Shown here: positions 22,601 to 33,424 of the stretch, piece after piece
How positions within the stretch are numbered: the first letter of the stretch is position 1
Layout: every line of letters starts with the position of its first letter
Origin: Acephala macrosclerotiorum
Lineage: Eukaryota > Ascomycota > Leotiomycetes > Helotiales > Mollisiaceae
Length of the DNA: 64,000 nt
Direction: 5' to 3'
NCBI GenBank assembly: GCA_014904845.1
Contig: MU119401.1
Span: 38,328 to 102,327 of the forward strand
Made by a program: the position numbers and the translations under genes
The notes under the pieces: generated by a model
Database searches by the model: none
What the model saw: the letters and a program-made list of their open reading frames with translations, nothing else
What the model was told of the DNA's origin: nothing

Positions 22601-25600
22601 GTCGACCTTCTGATCGAAATTGGTCCGCACAGCGCCCTGAGCGGGCCCGTGGAGCAGATTCTGGATCATCATGGCATCAAGAATGTTGGCTACAAGTCTA
22701 TGCTCACGCGCGGAAAGAATGCACTTGATACGAGTCTAGAGCTGGCAGCAGAGCTGTTTCTCGCGGGCATCTCCCTTCATATTTCAAAGGTCAATGGCGA
22801 CTTGAACACTCGTCGGCTCATGGATCTTCCCCCATACCGATGGTAAGTCTCAGCTTCTCGGAGTGCTTCTACCATTTTTGGCACCTCTGGGAAGTAAATG
22901 TCTCAAGAATGCTAAGGCATTGAGGACTTAAATGCGCAAAGCTGTTTGAAATAATCTCCACCTCCTCATACTCCCTTCTGATTTAGTTATACTGACTCCG
23001 AGATTCTGATAGGAATCATTCCAAAGTATTCCGCCACGAGACTCGAATTCAAAGGGAGCTCGTGACTCGCAAGTTTCCCACCAAGAGCATCATCGGCGCC
23101 CAGCTCCCGATGATGGATGAGAGCCAGCACGTCTGGCGCAACTTCATCCGACTGGCCGATGAGCCGTGGCTTCGAGGCCACATGGTCGGCAGTACCGTGT
23201 TGTTCCCTGGGGCTGGGCTCGTGAGCATGGCACTCGAGGCAGCACAGCAGCTGGCGGAGCCAGGCAAGAGAGCCCGATCCTTCAGGCTTCGGGAAGTCTC
23301 GTTTTTTGCTGCCATGGCACTTCCTGAGGATGTGTCGACCGAGGTCATCATGCACATGCGACCGCATCTTATTGCGACCGCAGGCTCAACCCCAGCCTCC
23401 TGGTGGGAGTTCACTATATCCTCGTGCGTGGGCACGGATCAATTGAGAGACAACTGCCGCGGCTTGATAACCATTGACTACATCGAGACCACCAGTGACC
23501 AGATGGCTAGCGAGGACGCCAGCTTCGAGGCCGCTAGGATTGCCAACTACCACCGCGTCCTCAAGGAGCCCTCTAACACTTTCTCCAAAGAAGACTTCTA
23601 CAATCAATTTGCAAAGACGGGCTGGCGGTATGGCGAGCTCTTCCAGGGCGTCGAGAATGTACATCTTGGCGACGGCCAGACAACATATGACGTGAGGCTT
23701 GTCGACATTGGCGAGACCTTCAGCAGAGGACAATTAGACCGCCCATTCCTGATTCACGGAGCAGCCCTCGATGCCATCCTCCAAGGGTGTCTTGGTAGCA
23801 CTTACAAGAACCGAAGTTTCGAATTCGACAAGCCACTCTTACCCACTTTTATCGGTGAGCTTGAGATATCCCTCGACATTCCCGCGGATGTTGGGTACGT
23901 CTTACCAGGAGTGTGCATATCTAAGAGGCACGGCTTCAACGAACTGTCTTCAAATATCTTCACATTTGATGATTCGCTCTCCAAGGTCTACTTGTCCGTC
24001 ATCGACTTCCGGCTCTCGGAGCTGGAAAATGACACAGGAAAGCAAGATGGCCCGCAGATCGAGGTCGACCCAGCCGAAATAACCTCTGAAGTTCGTTGGA
24101 ACTACGGTCTTCAAGTCATGAAGCCGGAAGAAATCAGTAAGGCGGTGTCCGCTGCTACGCAAGAGGATAGGGTCGTCGAGGTAACTCTAATGTCAAATTC
24201 ACCCCTCACTTTCCAATTCCTGTGTGGGCACGATTAATCTCAATGTTCATTTGAGTTATCTACATATGGTTGAACATTGAGCTTTCGTCCAAACCTCCTA
24301 CAACCTCTGCTTCCACCTTTACGAGAAACTGCTAACCGGTGCTGCAGCTTATCCGTATGTGCCTCCACGATAACCCGGCGGCTACTGTGATTGAGCTCGT
24401 GTCAGACTACGAGGCGCTTGCACACACGACTATGTCGCTGCTACCCAATGGAATCATTCTCCCAAGCCAGATTAAGTATGCCGTGGCAGGCAGCAACGAG
24501 GACGTGGAAAGGGGTGCAAACTCAAACGTAGTTGGAGCGCCATTCGCACTGGGCGGCTTGGATGACACCCTGCCCACGGTCATCCCCCTAGCCGATTTGC
24601 TGGTCGTTTCTCAATCCTTCGGCACCCTCGAGGATTTGGGAAGACTGTTAAATCGTTTGACTGGCCTCAGCAAGCCCGACGCAGCTGTGGTCTTCGCTGT
24701 TAATAGTCATCTGAAAGAAGCAGCATCTATCTTAGAAGCCAAGGGATTTCGACTCATCTTTGACATTGCGGGCTCTGACAATTCAGTGGCGCTGTACAAG
24801 CAACAACAACTTGAGCACACTAACGGCACATCGAACAGACGCGACTTTGTCATAATTGAGCCGTCGACATCCTCAAGCGGCACCAAATCCTTCTCGAGCG
24901 TGCTGCAGGACGCTCTCGGAGACCAAGGCTATAGTGCATCGACCACGACATGGGCTGAGATCAGTGCCATAGCTACCAATGAGGTCGAGGGCAAGACATT
25001 CATATCCCTTCTGGAGCTCGAGCAGCCACTGTTGGACAATCTCGCTGAGTCGGATTTTCATATCATCAGAAAGCTAGTTCTGAACTGCGAGCGCCTCCTC
25101 TGGATAAACTGCGGCGATGATCCGTCAATGGCCGTAGTCGACGGCCTTGCGCGGACCATGAGGAGTGAGCTTGCAAGCATCAAGTTCCAGGTCTTGCACC
25201 TCAGCAGCTGGGAGACGGCATTGCAACGCGGACCATCCCTCGCATCCCGCATCGTGACATCAGATACCAAGGACGACGAGTTCCAAGAGCGGGACGGCCT
25301 TCTCCAGATCCCTCGCATATTCAACAGCCTTGAAGGGAATGAAAGCGTGCGCCATTGCCTTGAGGATACCGTTCGCATCCAGTCTCTGAGCCACCAGGAC
25401 ACTCCCCCCCTCAGACTAACGATTGGCAAGCCTGGTCTCTTGGACACGCTGACTTTCATCAATGACGACCGTATGGAGGTTCCGCTCGGGGAAACGGAAA
25501 TTGAGGTCGAAGTCAAAGCAACTGGCGTCAAGTAGGTTCATCCTGTGATAGATGTGAGTGAGTTGATAATGACTGTTAACTAACACCATGTGCAGCTTCA

Positions 25601-27807
25601 AAGACGTCATGGCGTCCATGGGTCTAGTCGAAGTCTCTCTGATAGGCCAGGAAGCAAGTGGCATTGTCGTTAAGACGGGCACTAAAGCTGCTGAACGATT
25701 CAAGCCTGGGGAGCGCGTTATTCTGCTCAGAGAGGGCATGCACGCAACCAAGCTCCGAATCGATCACCGCCTAGCTGCGCAGATACCCGACAGCATGTCC
25801 TTTGAAGAGGCAGCAGCCCTGCCGATGGTACACGTAACTGCGTACCATGCTCTCGTTAACATCGCCAAGCTTCGAGAGGGCCAGTCTGTATTGATCCACG
25901 CTGCTGCTGGTGGAGTCGGGCAAGCCGCGTTGCAGCTGGCTGCATACCTGAACCTGAAGGTCTATGTGACGGTAGGCAGCGAGGATAAGCGCAAACTGGT
26001 GATGGAGAAATACAATGTTCCCGACTCGCACATTTTCCACTCGCGGGATGCTAGTTTCGTCAAAGCCATCAAGCGAGTTACAGGTGGTCGTGGCGTGGAT
26101 TGCGTTTTGAACTCGTTGTCGGGTGAGGTAAGCAACATCGAGCCTCCTATTCTACACTCCCATTTCAAAAGGGGCAGGTTGCAGGGGGTATCAACTTATC
26201 GAAACATCCTAAAACGAAAATTTCCTCCTCTATTTTCTCTATTCCCTCTTGAAACTTTCTTGATTGGGCAGGAACTGACCTCTCGATCACAGCTCCTGCG
26301 TGCCTCCTGGTCGTGTCTCGCGACGTTTGGAACCTTTGTCGAGATCGGCCTCCGCGACATCACGAATAACATGCGCCTCGACATGCGTCCGTTCAGCAAG
26401 AGCACCACCTTTGCGTTCATCAACATAGCCAACTTTTTCACCGAGGACCTGGATGCCGTGGGCAAGATTTTGGATGACGCCTTCAGGCTCGTTCACAAGG
26501 GAGTCCTTACAGCGCCGAGCCCCCTGACGGTATACCCCGTCGGCGAGATCGAGACGGCCTTCCGCACGATGCAACAAGGGAAGCATCGTGGTAAATTGGT
26601 GCTGTCACTCGCAAACAGTGCCCAGGCTCCTGTGTTGCGCAAAGCCAAGGATGCTCTCAGACTCGACCCCCATGCCACTTATCTCTTCATCGGTGGCCTT
26701 GGAGGGCTGGGCCGCAGTCTCGCGCGCGAGTTTGTCGAATGCGGAGCGAGGAACATAGCTTTCATCTCACGATCTGGCGATACAAATGCTGAAGCCAGGA
26801 CGGTCATAGATGAGCTTTCTGAGCGCGGTGCACACGTCATGGCCTACCGTGGAGACATAGCTGACGAGAAGTCCTTCCTCGCTGCCATGGAGCGGTGTTC
26901 GGGAGATCTGCCTCCAATCAAGGGAGTGATCCAGATGGCCATGGTGCTACGCGACATCGTGTTCGAGAAGATGTCGTATGAGGAGTGGACGGTCCCCCTG
27001 AGGCCCAAAGTCCAGGGCACGTGGAACCTGCACCTTTTCTTTGATCAGGCTCGACCGCTGGATTTTTTCATCATCTGCTCGTCCCTCTCTGGCATCTTCG
27101 GCAATGCCAGCCAGGCGCAGTACGCTGCTGGCAACACGTATCAGGATGCACTGGCGCACTACCGCCGTGCCCAAGGGTTGAAGGCGGTGTCTGTCAACCT
27201 GGGGATCATGCGTGACGTCGGCGTGCTTGCCGAACAAGGCGCTGGCAATATGAAGCAATGGGAAGACGTCTTGGGCATCCGCGAGCCTGCCTTCCATGCC
27301 CTCATGAAGAGCCTGATCAACCGCCAGCGAGATGGAGATGGTACGTGCCCCGCTCAGGTGTGTACTGGTCTGGGAACTGGTGACCTTATCGCTACTCATG
27401 GCCTTGCCCGCCCTGGCTGGTTTAACGATCCTCGATTCGGACCCTTGGCTGCGACGAGCATCGCAGCCCAGTCACGCTCAGGCTCTTCTGAACAAGCTGC
27501 AGCTGCATCGCTTGAATCTCGCCTGACCGAAGCTGCGAGCAAGGACCAGGCAGTCGAGATCATTACAGATGCCTTGGTGAAGAAGATAGCAGAGATCCTC
27601 CAGATGCCAACATCTGAAGTCGACCCTAGCCGGCCCATGTATCGCTATGGTGTGGACTCACTGGTGGCTTTAGAGGTCAGGAATTGGATTACGAGGGAAA
27701 TGAAGGCGAATATTGCGTTGCTGGAAATTTTAGCAGCCGTGCCAATGAATATCTTTGCTGCTAAGATTGCCGAAAAGAGTAAGTTGGTAGTAGATTTAGA
27801 ATTATAA
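19607..27807 (+). CDS. highly reducing PKS, KS-AT-DH-ER-KR-ACP
   Basis: Iterative HR-PKS of 2387 aa; exons 19607-19724, 19824-20555, 20716-20813, 20881-20991, 21056-21283, 21365-22842, 23013-24180, 24348-25531, 25596-26127 and 26293-27807, all in phase. [10 protein letters not shown] (Cys181), [24 protein letters not shown] (Ser639). [17 protein letters not shown] (His978) and AALDAILQG (Asp1175). [27 protein letters not shown], with SSLSG and QYAAGN (Tyr2160). [12 protein letters not shown] (Ser2339). About 380 residues lie between DH and ER, too few for a C-methyltransferase plus the structural KR part, so methylation is not expected. No release domain: the chain should be handed to the SAT of the divergent NR-PKS. 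Size and architecture match HR partners of resorcylic acid lactone systems. Confidence 0.93.
21284..21364 (+). repeat. introner-like intron, short form
   Basis: 81-nt intron after GTNGHV in the HR-PKS KS region. It begins GTAAGTCCTGAAGCTTG and keeps TGAAACATTCACCTCCTCC and TTCCTAGTATAGTAATAC, all close to the NR-PKS intron at 12500-12641. The 3' end is more diverged (ACTAAATCCGACATGCAG). Confidence 0.6.
22843..23012 (+). repeat. introner-like intron, long form
   Basis: 170-nt intron between AT and DH coding parts of the HR-PKS. It starts GTAAGTCTCAGCTTCTCGG, contains AAATGTCTCAAG and TTGAAATAATCTCCACCTCC, and ends ACTGACTCCGAGATTCTGATAG-like, matching the NR-PKS intron 5 and the MFS intron 1. 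Confidence 0.8.
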
Positions 27808-28527
27808 ATATTCGAAAGATGTTTTTCTTTAAAATGAGAAAAGGGGCCCTCCGCTCGCAAGCTCGCTTAAACCCTTTTTCCTCGTCTCTCGATGCGCATT
27901 TTCCTCTGGAGGCCTCGCAGGGCGCCTCTGCATAAGGCTAATGGCTCGCGGGCAAATTATCTATTTATAGTTTAAGTTTCAGCTCAAACAGAGCTATTTT
28001 AAGCTCTTTAAAGCGTTCCAAAGTAATGGGTGAGTGGGTTTGGTAAGTTGGGAAGGAGAGGAGCGCTCGCTAAAAGGAGCGGCCGAACGTAATTCTGCAG
28101 AGCTTTAATCTGTACTTTGATTCTTTACTTTTTAACTTCTCTAGTTTTTTTTTTGTTCTATTTTAAAGTTATTTAATTTTAAATTAATTAAAAATAAAAA
28201 TAAATTTATAATTACGATTTTTATTAATAATTTATAATAATATATATATTAATATTAAAATATAATAAAAATTTTAATTTTTTATAATAATATTATATAT
28301 TAATAATAAATTGAAAATAAATAAAATAAATATAATTAAAATTTTAAAATTTTATTTATTTATTATTTATTATTACAAAAGGAACTAGAGGATTATAAAA
28401 ATAGTAAATAGAATATATATATATATAAATGATAATAAGGTTTACTCTCAGTTAGGGAGCTTATATACTGGTTGGTAACACGTGCCCTATGTGCAGGGTT
28501 TTCCCGTAACATTTGTATTTATCTTTA
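27808..28527. other. AT-rich island between HR-PKS and regulator
   Basis: No gene. After a GC-normal stretch to about 28130 the sequence becomes almost pure A/T (28136-28445) rich in TA steps, as expected from RIP of an old repeat. It holds the 3' ends of both neighbouring convergent genes. Confidence 0.7.
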
Positions 28528-31077
28528 CTATATTACGTACCCCGCATCCTCATTCCCTTCGTTCCCGGTGCTCCTCATTAGGCTATCAAAGAAAGCCATA
28601 TCGACGCCCTGGAATGCCCAGTCTTCTCCCACGGCGGCCAGTTCAGGATACTCTGCATGTTGCAATAAAGGATCGTATGGATCGTAAAAGCCGTTCTGAA
28701 ATTGCGGCGCGAAATGTGTTGTAACATCATTGGCGCCAGTACACGGGATTGAAAGCTCCCCTGGCTGCGCATGAGTCTTTGCATAGCCATCTGGGACTTC
28801 GTGTGATGTCATCGAGGGAGCCTCGACATGGCAGTAGCCAGCATCAACCCGTGTCATAACCTCAACAGTTGAAATTCCACTAGCCCTAGCAAGCCCGGAG
28901 GCATGCATCTGGGTAGTTGTACTAGACCTGTCCACTACCTGCGACCGAGCTAGACGATTAACTGTTGCAGTAGCTTGTGGTTTGGGAACCTCCTTGCTCA
29001 CGCCCTCGCGCGCAATCTTGATAATGCCAAAGTAAGGAATATGTACGCTCACGACGGCATCGTCATCCGGATCTGGTAGAGCTGTCTCGGTCCCCACGTC
29101 CTGAACGCTCACCTTCCTAGCAGAACATAGATAACCATCTGCCGTCTCAACATCAATAGTCAACAGCCGGCGTAGCAAGTCGGCACTCTGGGCACTAAGT
29201 GCATCTGAACTGAGACGGTTAACCTCTTCCATGTTTTTCTGCACCTCCTCAATCATGGCGCGATCGCTAAGATACTGGTGAGCTAGGAGATTCTCCGCCT
29301 CCGAGGAGCGGTGACTGTCTAGGTGGGCTAGTAGCAAGGTCATGGCGGCCATGAGGGCGAGAAAGTCGACAGTACGACAGCTGTAGGCGATCCGGTTGAA
29401 GTTGCGTAGTGTGATGAAGCGTGAGAGCAACTCCCGCGAGGCGTTTACGCAAGTGATCCGGGAATACTCGTATTTGCCCTCGGCCGATGAGGAGCGAAGC
29501 ATGTAAGGAAGATGGAGCTGGTTGAGGAGGTTGTAGTGGAGTACCTGCGTGTTCAGCCGCCGTATGTCCCAGAAAAGAGCTTGCGAGTCAGCGGTCGAGG
29601 CGATGTCCAGGTTTGGTGCTAACCACCACTTGCTAGGGAGGCTCCTGGCCGCTCTCTGCAGCTCCACGTCGAGGGTTCGCGTCAGGTCGTCGAGGTCATG
29701 GGTGAGGCTTGATTTGAATTCTTCGTTGCGCTCCAGGATCCGAGAGGCGAGAACGCAGTGTATTCGCTCGAGACGTCCCATGGGAGTGTCGTTTGCAAGC
29801 ATCGCGTCGGACGCCATGCTGCGGTCTAGGGAGCCTTGGGGAAGGCCTAACATGAGACAGAGATGGCGGTCCAAAAAGAGAATTCGGAACCACATAAGCT
29901 GCGGGTGATGTTTCGTTTTAGGGTCAAGCACCTTATACTGTACCCGATTATCCGATCGGTCGAGGCCCATCAGCTGTGCAATACCGATAGCCCTCCGACA
30001 TGTTACCCAGCTTCGTCGGAGATTCCCAACATTCGCCTGATATATACTCTCAATCATGACGCACTCTAGGCCTTCGATGCTGCCAAGAAGGTCGTCATTT
30101 GTGGTGACGAGACCAATAGCAAGATCTACTAACCTTTCCATGATAGCTCGTGGCGATTCCGAGAGGCCTTTTATCTCCTCGTGAAGATCAGGGTGAAGGT
30201 GCTGCAGGAAGGTGGCGAGTTGGAGCATGTGCCTTGATATCAGAACAGGATGTAGATTCGGTTTAGGGATCTCCAGCAAGCTTTCCGGCGTTTTCAGGCC
30301 GTTCTGGTCGAGGGTAGTGTATGGCATGGTTAATACTTCATGGGAAAGGACAGAAGGATAGCGGATGGCTTTGCATATCCTCTCCGTATCTTCTCGTGAG
30401 GGTAAGGACTCATGCAAGAACCGAGACAACTTCTCATATTTGCCATGTGAGGCTGGCGTATGGGTAGCGGATTGAAGAATGTCATTCTCGACGGTGTGAG
30501 GCTGATGAAAGCAGTCAGTAACAATCATCACGATATCGGAATCTGGAATACGAACCTCAGAAAATTTATACAAGGCTAGATATCGTGAGGGTTCCGAGTT
30601 CATCGACGCGGGTGTGAGAATGCCATGGTCCGTCCTTCGACCATCTTCACTGGGCGTCGTGGGTGTTCTTCCATCATAGGTGGTGCCATCACTGCTGGCG
30701 TGCATAGTTCCAACGCTCGTAACACCATCACCCATCTTGTAGGTCTCTTCCCCAGGGTCGGGGAACTCTTGACTGACACATTTGGAGCCTCGTCGCCGAC
30801 AGCCGTTGCAGGTAGCATTAGAACTAGTGAGCGGGTGAAATATACACTTCATCTTCCGGCGCTTACACTCCCAGCAGCTGCGAGTTCCCCTCCGAACTTT
30901 CCTCCGCTTTGTCTCTGATTGGGCGTGAGTTTCTGTACCAGTATCTTCGGCAGGAGGCTGGCCCCCCTGGCGCTGGTGTGATGGTACTGCATGTTGAAAT
31001 GACATTTTAACCCAAGTAATGGAAAATAGTACCGTGGTGTAACGAGTGGAATGAATGTGGTGCGGAATGTGGAACAC
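28528..31077 (-). CDS. Zn2Cys6 transcription factor of the PKS cluster
   Basis: Intronless frame of 849 aa from the first Met; an internal Met at 31005 (MSFQHAVP) gives 825 aa and is equally possible. Near the N terminus is a binuclear zinc cluster, CWECKRRKMKC then CNGCRRRGSKC, next to basic residues. The middle third carries the fungal-specific regulator domain (for example TCRRAIGIAQLMGLDR). The C-terminal 200 residues are variable. It lies convergently to the HR-PKS and divergently from the MFS gene. I infer that it is the pathway activator and that it may bind the CGG-N6-CCG sites of the PKS promoter. Confidence 0.88.
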   Translation of the reverse strand: MFHIPHHIHSTRYTTVLFSITWVKMSFQHAVPSHQRQGGQPPAEDTGTETHAQSETKRRKVRRGTRSCWECKRRKMKCIFHPLTSSNATCNGCRRRGSKCVSQEFPDPGEETYKMGDGVTSVGTMHASSDGTTYDGRTPTTPSEDGRRTDHGILTPASMNSEPSRYLALYKFSEVRIPDSDIVMIVTDCFHQPHTVENDILQSATHTPASHGKYEKLSRFLHESLPSREDTERICKAIRYPSVLSHEVLTMPYTTLDQNGLKTPESLLEIPKPNLHPVLISRHMLQLATFLQHLHPDLHEEIKGLSESPRAIMERLVDLAIGLVTTNDDLLGSIEGLECVMIESIYQANVGNLRRSWVTCRRAIGIAQLMGLDRSDNRVQYKVLDPKTKHHPQLMWFRILFLDRHLCLMLGLPQGSLDRSMASDAMLANDTPMGRLERIHCVLASRILERNEEFKSSLTHDLDDLTRTLDVELQRAARSLPSKWWLAPNLDIASTADSQALFWDIRRLNTQVLHYNLLNQLHLPYMLRSSSAEGKYEYSRITCVNASRELLSRFITLRNFNRIAYSCRTVDFLALMAAMTLLLAHLDSHRSSEAENLLAHQYLSDRAMIEEVQKNMEEVNRLSSDALSAQSADLLRRLLTIDVETADGYLCSARKVSVQDVGTETALPDPDDDAVVSVHIPYFGIIKIAREGVSKEVPKPQATATVNRLARSQVVDRSSTTTQMHASGLARASGISTVEVMTRVDAGYCHVEAPSMTSHEVPDGYAKTHAQPGELSIPCTGANDVTTHFAPQFQNGFYDPYDPLLQHAEYPELAAVGEDWAFQGVDMAFFDSLMRSTGNEGNEDAGYVI

Positions 31078-31432
31078 GGACGAACAAACAAACGAAATTC
31101 AGATTCGACCGTGAGCTGGCACGTGACGCGGCGGACGAAGACGCTCTCCAGGCTCTTTTGGCTCCGCTTAACCAATAGGGGTTCGCATGTACATATACAA
31201 CACGGCGGAGGATTGAACTCTCGATATTAATATTCATGAACCACCTTCCTTTATAACGCATAATAATAATAATAATAATTCAACGCGACCCCGGCTCTTG
31301 AACTTTTCCCATTCTATTCTACTGAACCTCGTCTCTCCCGATCCCGATTCAATAAATCCTCGTCGTCTCTCCATCCTTTGAACAGTCTGACAAGATACAG
31401 CGAGCAACATCAACGCAGAAGAGCAATCCGAG
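31078..31432. promoter_or_regulatory. divergent promoter, regulator and MFS gene
   Basis: 355 bp between two divergent starts. A short (AAT)n run lies at 31261-31278. I see no clear copy of the CGG-N6-CCG element here. Confidence 0.45.
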
Positions 31433-33424
31433 ATGGAAGCAAGCAATCCAACACCCGCGACCTCGACCAGCAACGTCGAGGACTCTGCACCCGACCGCAT
31501 TCAAAAGGAAGAGAAGCAGGATGGTGTAGAGAAGCAGAATGGCGACGAAGACGTAGCCTTGCCTGCTGGAGACGCGCCCGAGTCCGAGTACGCGACAGGC
31601 TTGCGGCTGTTCCTCATTATGTTCACCATCTCTATGAGCACTCTCCTTGTAGGTCTGGAGGTTGGCATTATCTCCACCGCAATTCCCGTCATCACCGACA
31701 AATTCCGCCGACTCAACGACGTTGGATGGTATGGAAGCGCAACTTTCCTCCTCGTCGGCGCTTCCTCGCCACTGTTCGGCAAGATCTACAAGTACCTCAA
31801 TGTCAAGTTCATTTACCTTACCTCTGTCGGAATCTTCTTGGTTGGGAGCGTTGTGGTAAGTCCTCAACTTCTCGGAGTTGAATGTCTCAAGGATTTTGAG
31901 ACATCAAGGCAAATGCTTTAAGCTTCTTGAAATATTATCCTCCTCCCTCCTCCCCTATCACTCCCAATTACTCCTAATATGGTAATACTGACTCCGAGGT
32001 TCTGATTCATAGGCCGCAGCAGCTCCGAATAGCGCTTCCGTGATCGTCGGTCGAGCCCTTCAAGGCTTGGGAATCTCCGGTGTTCTCGGCGGCTCTGCCC
32101 TCGTCATCAAGTACGTGGCCCAGCCCAAGCAGCATCCTGTGCTGATTGGTACCTGGATGGGCGTCTTCATGGTATCGACTATTCTCGGGCCCGTGATTGG
32201 GGGCGCCTTCACGAGCGAAGTTTCCTGGCGATGGTGTTTCTGGATCAACCTCCCGCTTGGAGGTCCTATCATCGTCCTGTTGTTGCTCTTCTTGAATGTG
32301 CCCAAGCATATAAAGCCCGCTCCAGCCACGTGGAAAGAGATCATCCTACAGCTGGATCTTCCGGGCTTCAGCTTGTTGCTTGCCTCGCTCGTTTGCTTGA
32401 CCTTGGCTCTGCAATGGGGCGGCCAGACCAAAGCATGGAGCGAAGGCCCTGTAATTGTCACTCTGGTCCTTTGGGTTTCCTTCACCCTTATTTTCGTCAT
32501 TGTCGAGTGGCTCCAAGGCTTACGCGCCATCATTCCGTTGGAGCTGCTGAAGCCGCGTATAACATGGGCTAACGCCTTATACTGCTACATGTAAGTAACT
32601 AGCTCCACCTACTCTTTGTTGTCTCCGACATGGCTAACCAGCGATTCCTTGCCAAGGTCTAATGCCGTCGACTACCAAGTTATATTCTACCTCCCTATCT
32701 ATTTCCAGGCTATCCACGGCCAGTCGGCCATCATGAGCGGTGTCAACACCATTCCTTTCTTGGCCTTCTTTGCTTTCGGGGCCATGGTCGGTGGTGCCGT
32801 CGTTGGGAAGACACACCTCCTGCAGCCCTACCAGCTGACGAGTGCACTCTTGATGACTGCTGGTGCAGCCCTGTTCTACACCTTGGACATCGATTCATCT
32901 AAAGCTCGGTACATCGGTCCTCAGCTGCTCTTCGGGTTTGGTGTCGGCCTCGGTAACCAGATACCGATGATGGCAGTGCAGAATTTCTCTAAGCTCGAAG
33001 ACGTGGCAAACTCCACTGGCATCATGCTCAGTAAGTACCTAATAAGAATCCATATTCTGCTATAAATGTGCTGTTTCCGCTAACTCTAAGATCAGTGTGC
33101 CAATCTATTAGTGGCGCCTACTTCATCGCGGTAGCGCAGTCCATATTTTCCAACTGCATGTTGCACGCACTCAAGACGAGTGCCCCCGGCATCAGCGCTT
33201 TCACGGTCATAAACAGTGGTGCATCCGATCTCCGTCAGGTCTTCAAAGGTGCAGACCTGGACGCTGTGCTCGGTGCTTACATGGTTGGGATTAAGGACGT
33301 CTTCGCTTGTACTCTGACTGGCTCGGCATTCACTGTCCTCCTAGCCCTTGTAATTCCCTTTAGGAAGCTTCCTAACCATGATAGCAAGGAGACGGAGGAG
33401 AAAGAAAAGGTAGCCAGCGTTTAG
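31433..33424 (+). CDS. MFS efflux transporter (DHA type)
   Basis: Membrane transporter of 567 aa; exons 31433-31855, 32013-32590, 32657-33030 and 33096-33424. A 50-residue acidic hydrophilic N terminus precedes the first membrane span (LRLFLIMFTISMSTLLVGL). Visible MFS marks include the segment after span 2 (NDVGWYGSATFLLVGASSPLFGKIY), GRALQGLGISG and LGPVIGGAFT in the motif-C region. About 14 hydrophobic segments fit the drug:H+ antiporter DHA2 group, which includes toxin exporters of fungal clusters. Likely role: export of, and self-protection from, the polyketide lactone. Intron 1 is introner-like; the other introns are 65-66 nt. Confidence 0.9.
31856..32012 (+). repeat. introner-like intron (MFS intron 1)
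   Basis: 157-nt intron beginning GTAAGTCCTCAACTTCTCGG, with AATGTCTCAAGG, CTTGAAATATTATCCTCC and a 3' part ATACTGACTCCGAGGTTCTG. It shares all four blocks with the HR-PKS intron at 22843-23012 and most with the NR-PKS intron at 12500-12641. Confidence 0.8.

Noticed and set aside
26128..26292. 55-residue insertion in the HR-PKS ER domain
   Set aside because: Open in frame, but bounded by GTAAGC and CACAG and absent from ER domains; treated as a 165-nt intron.
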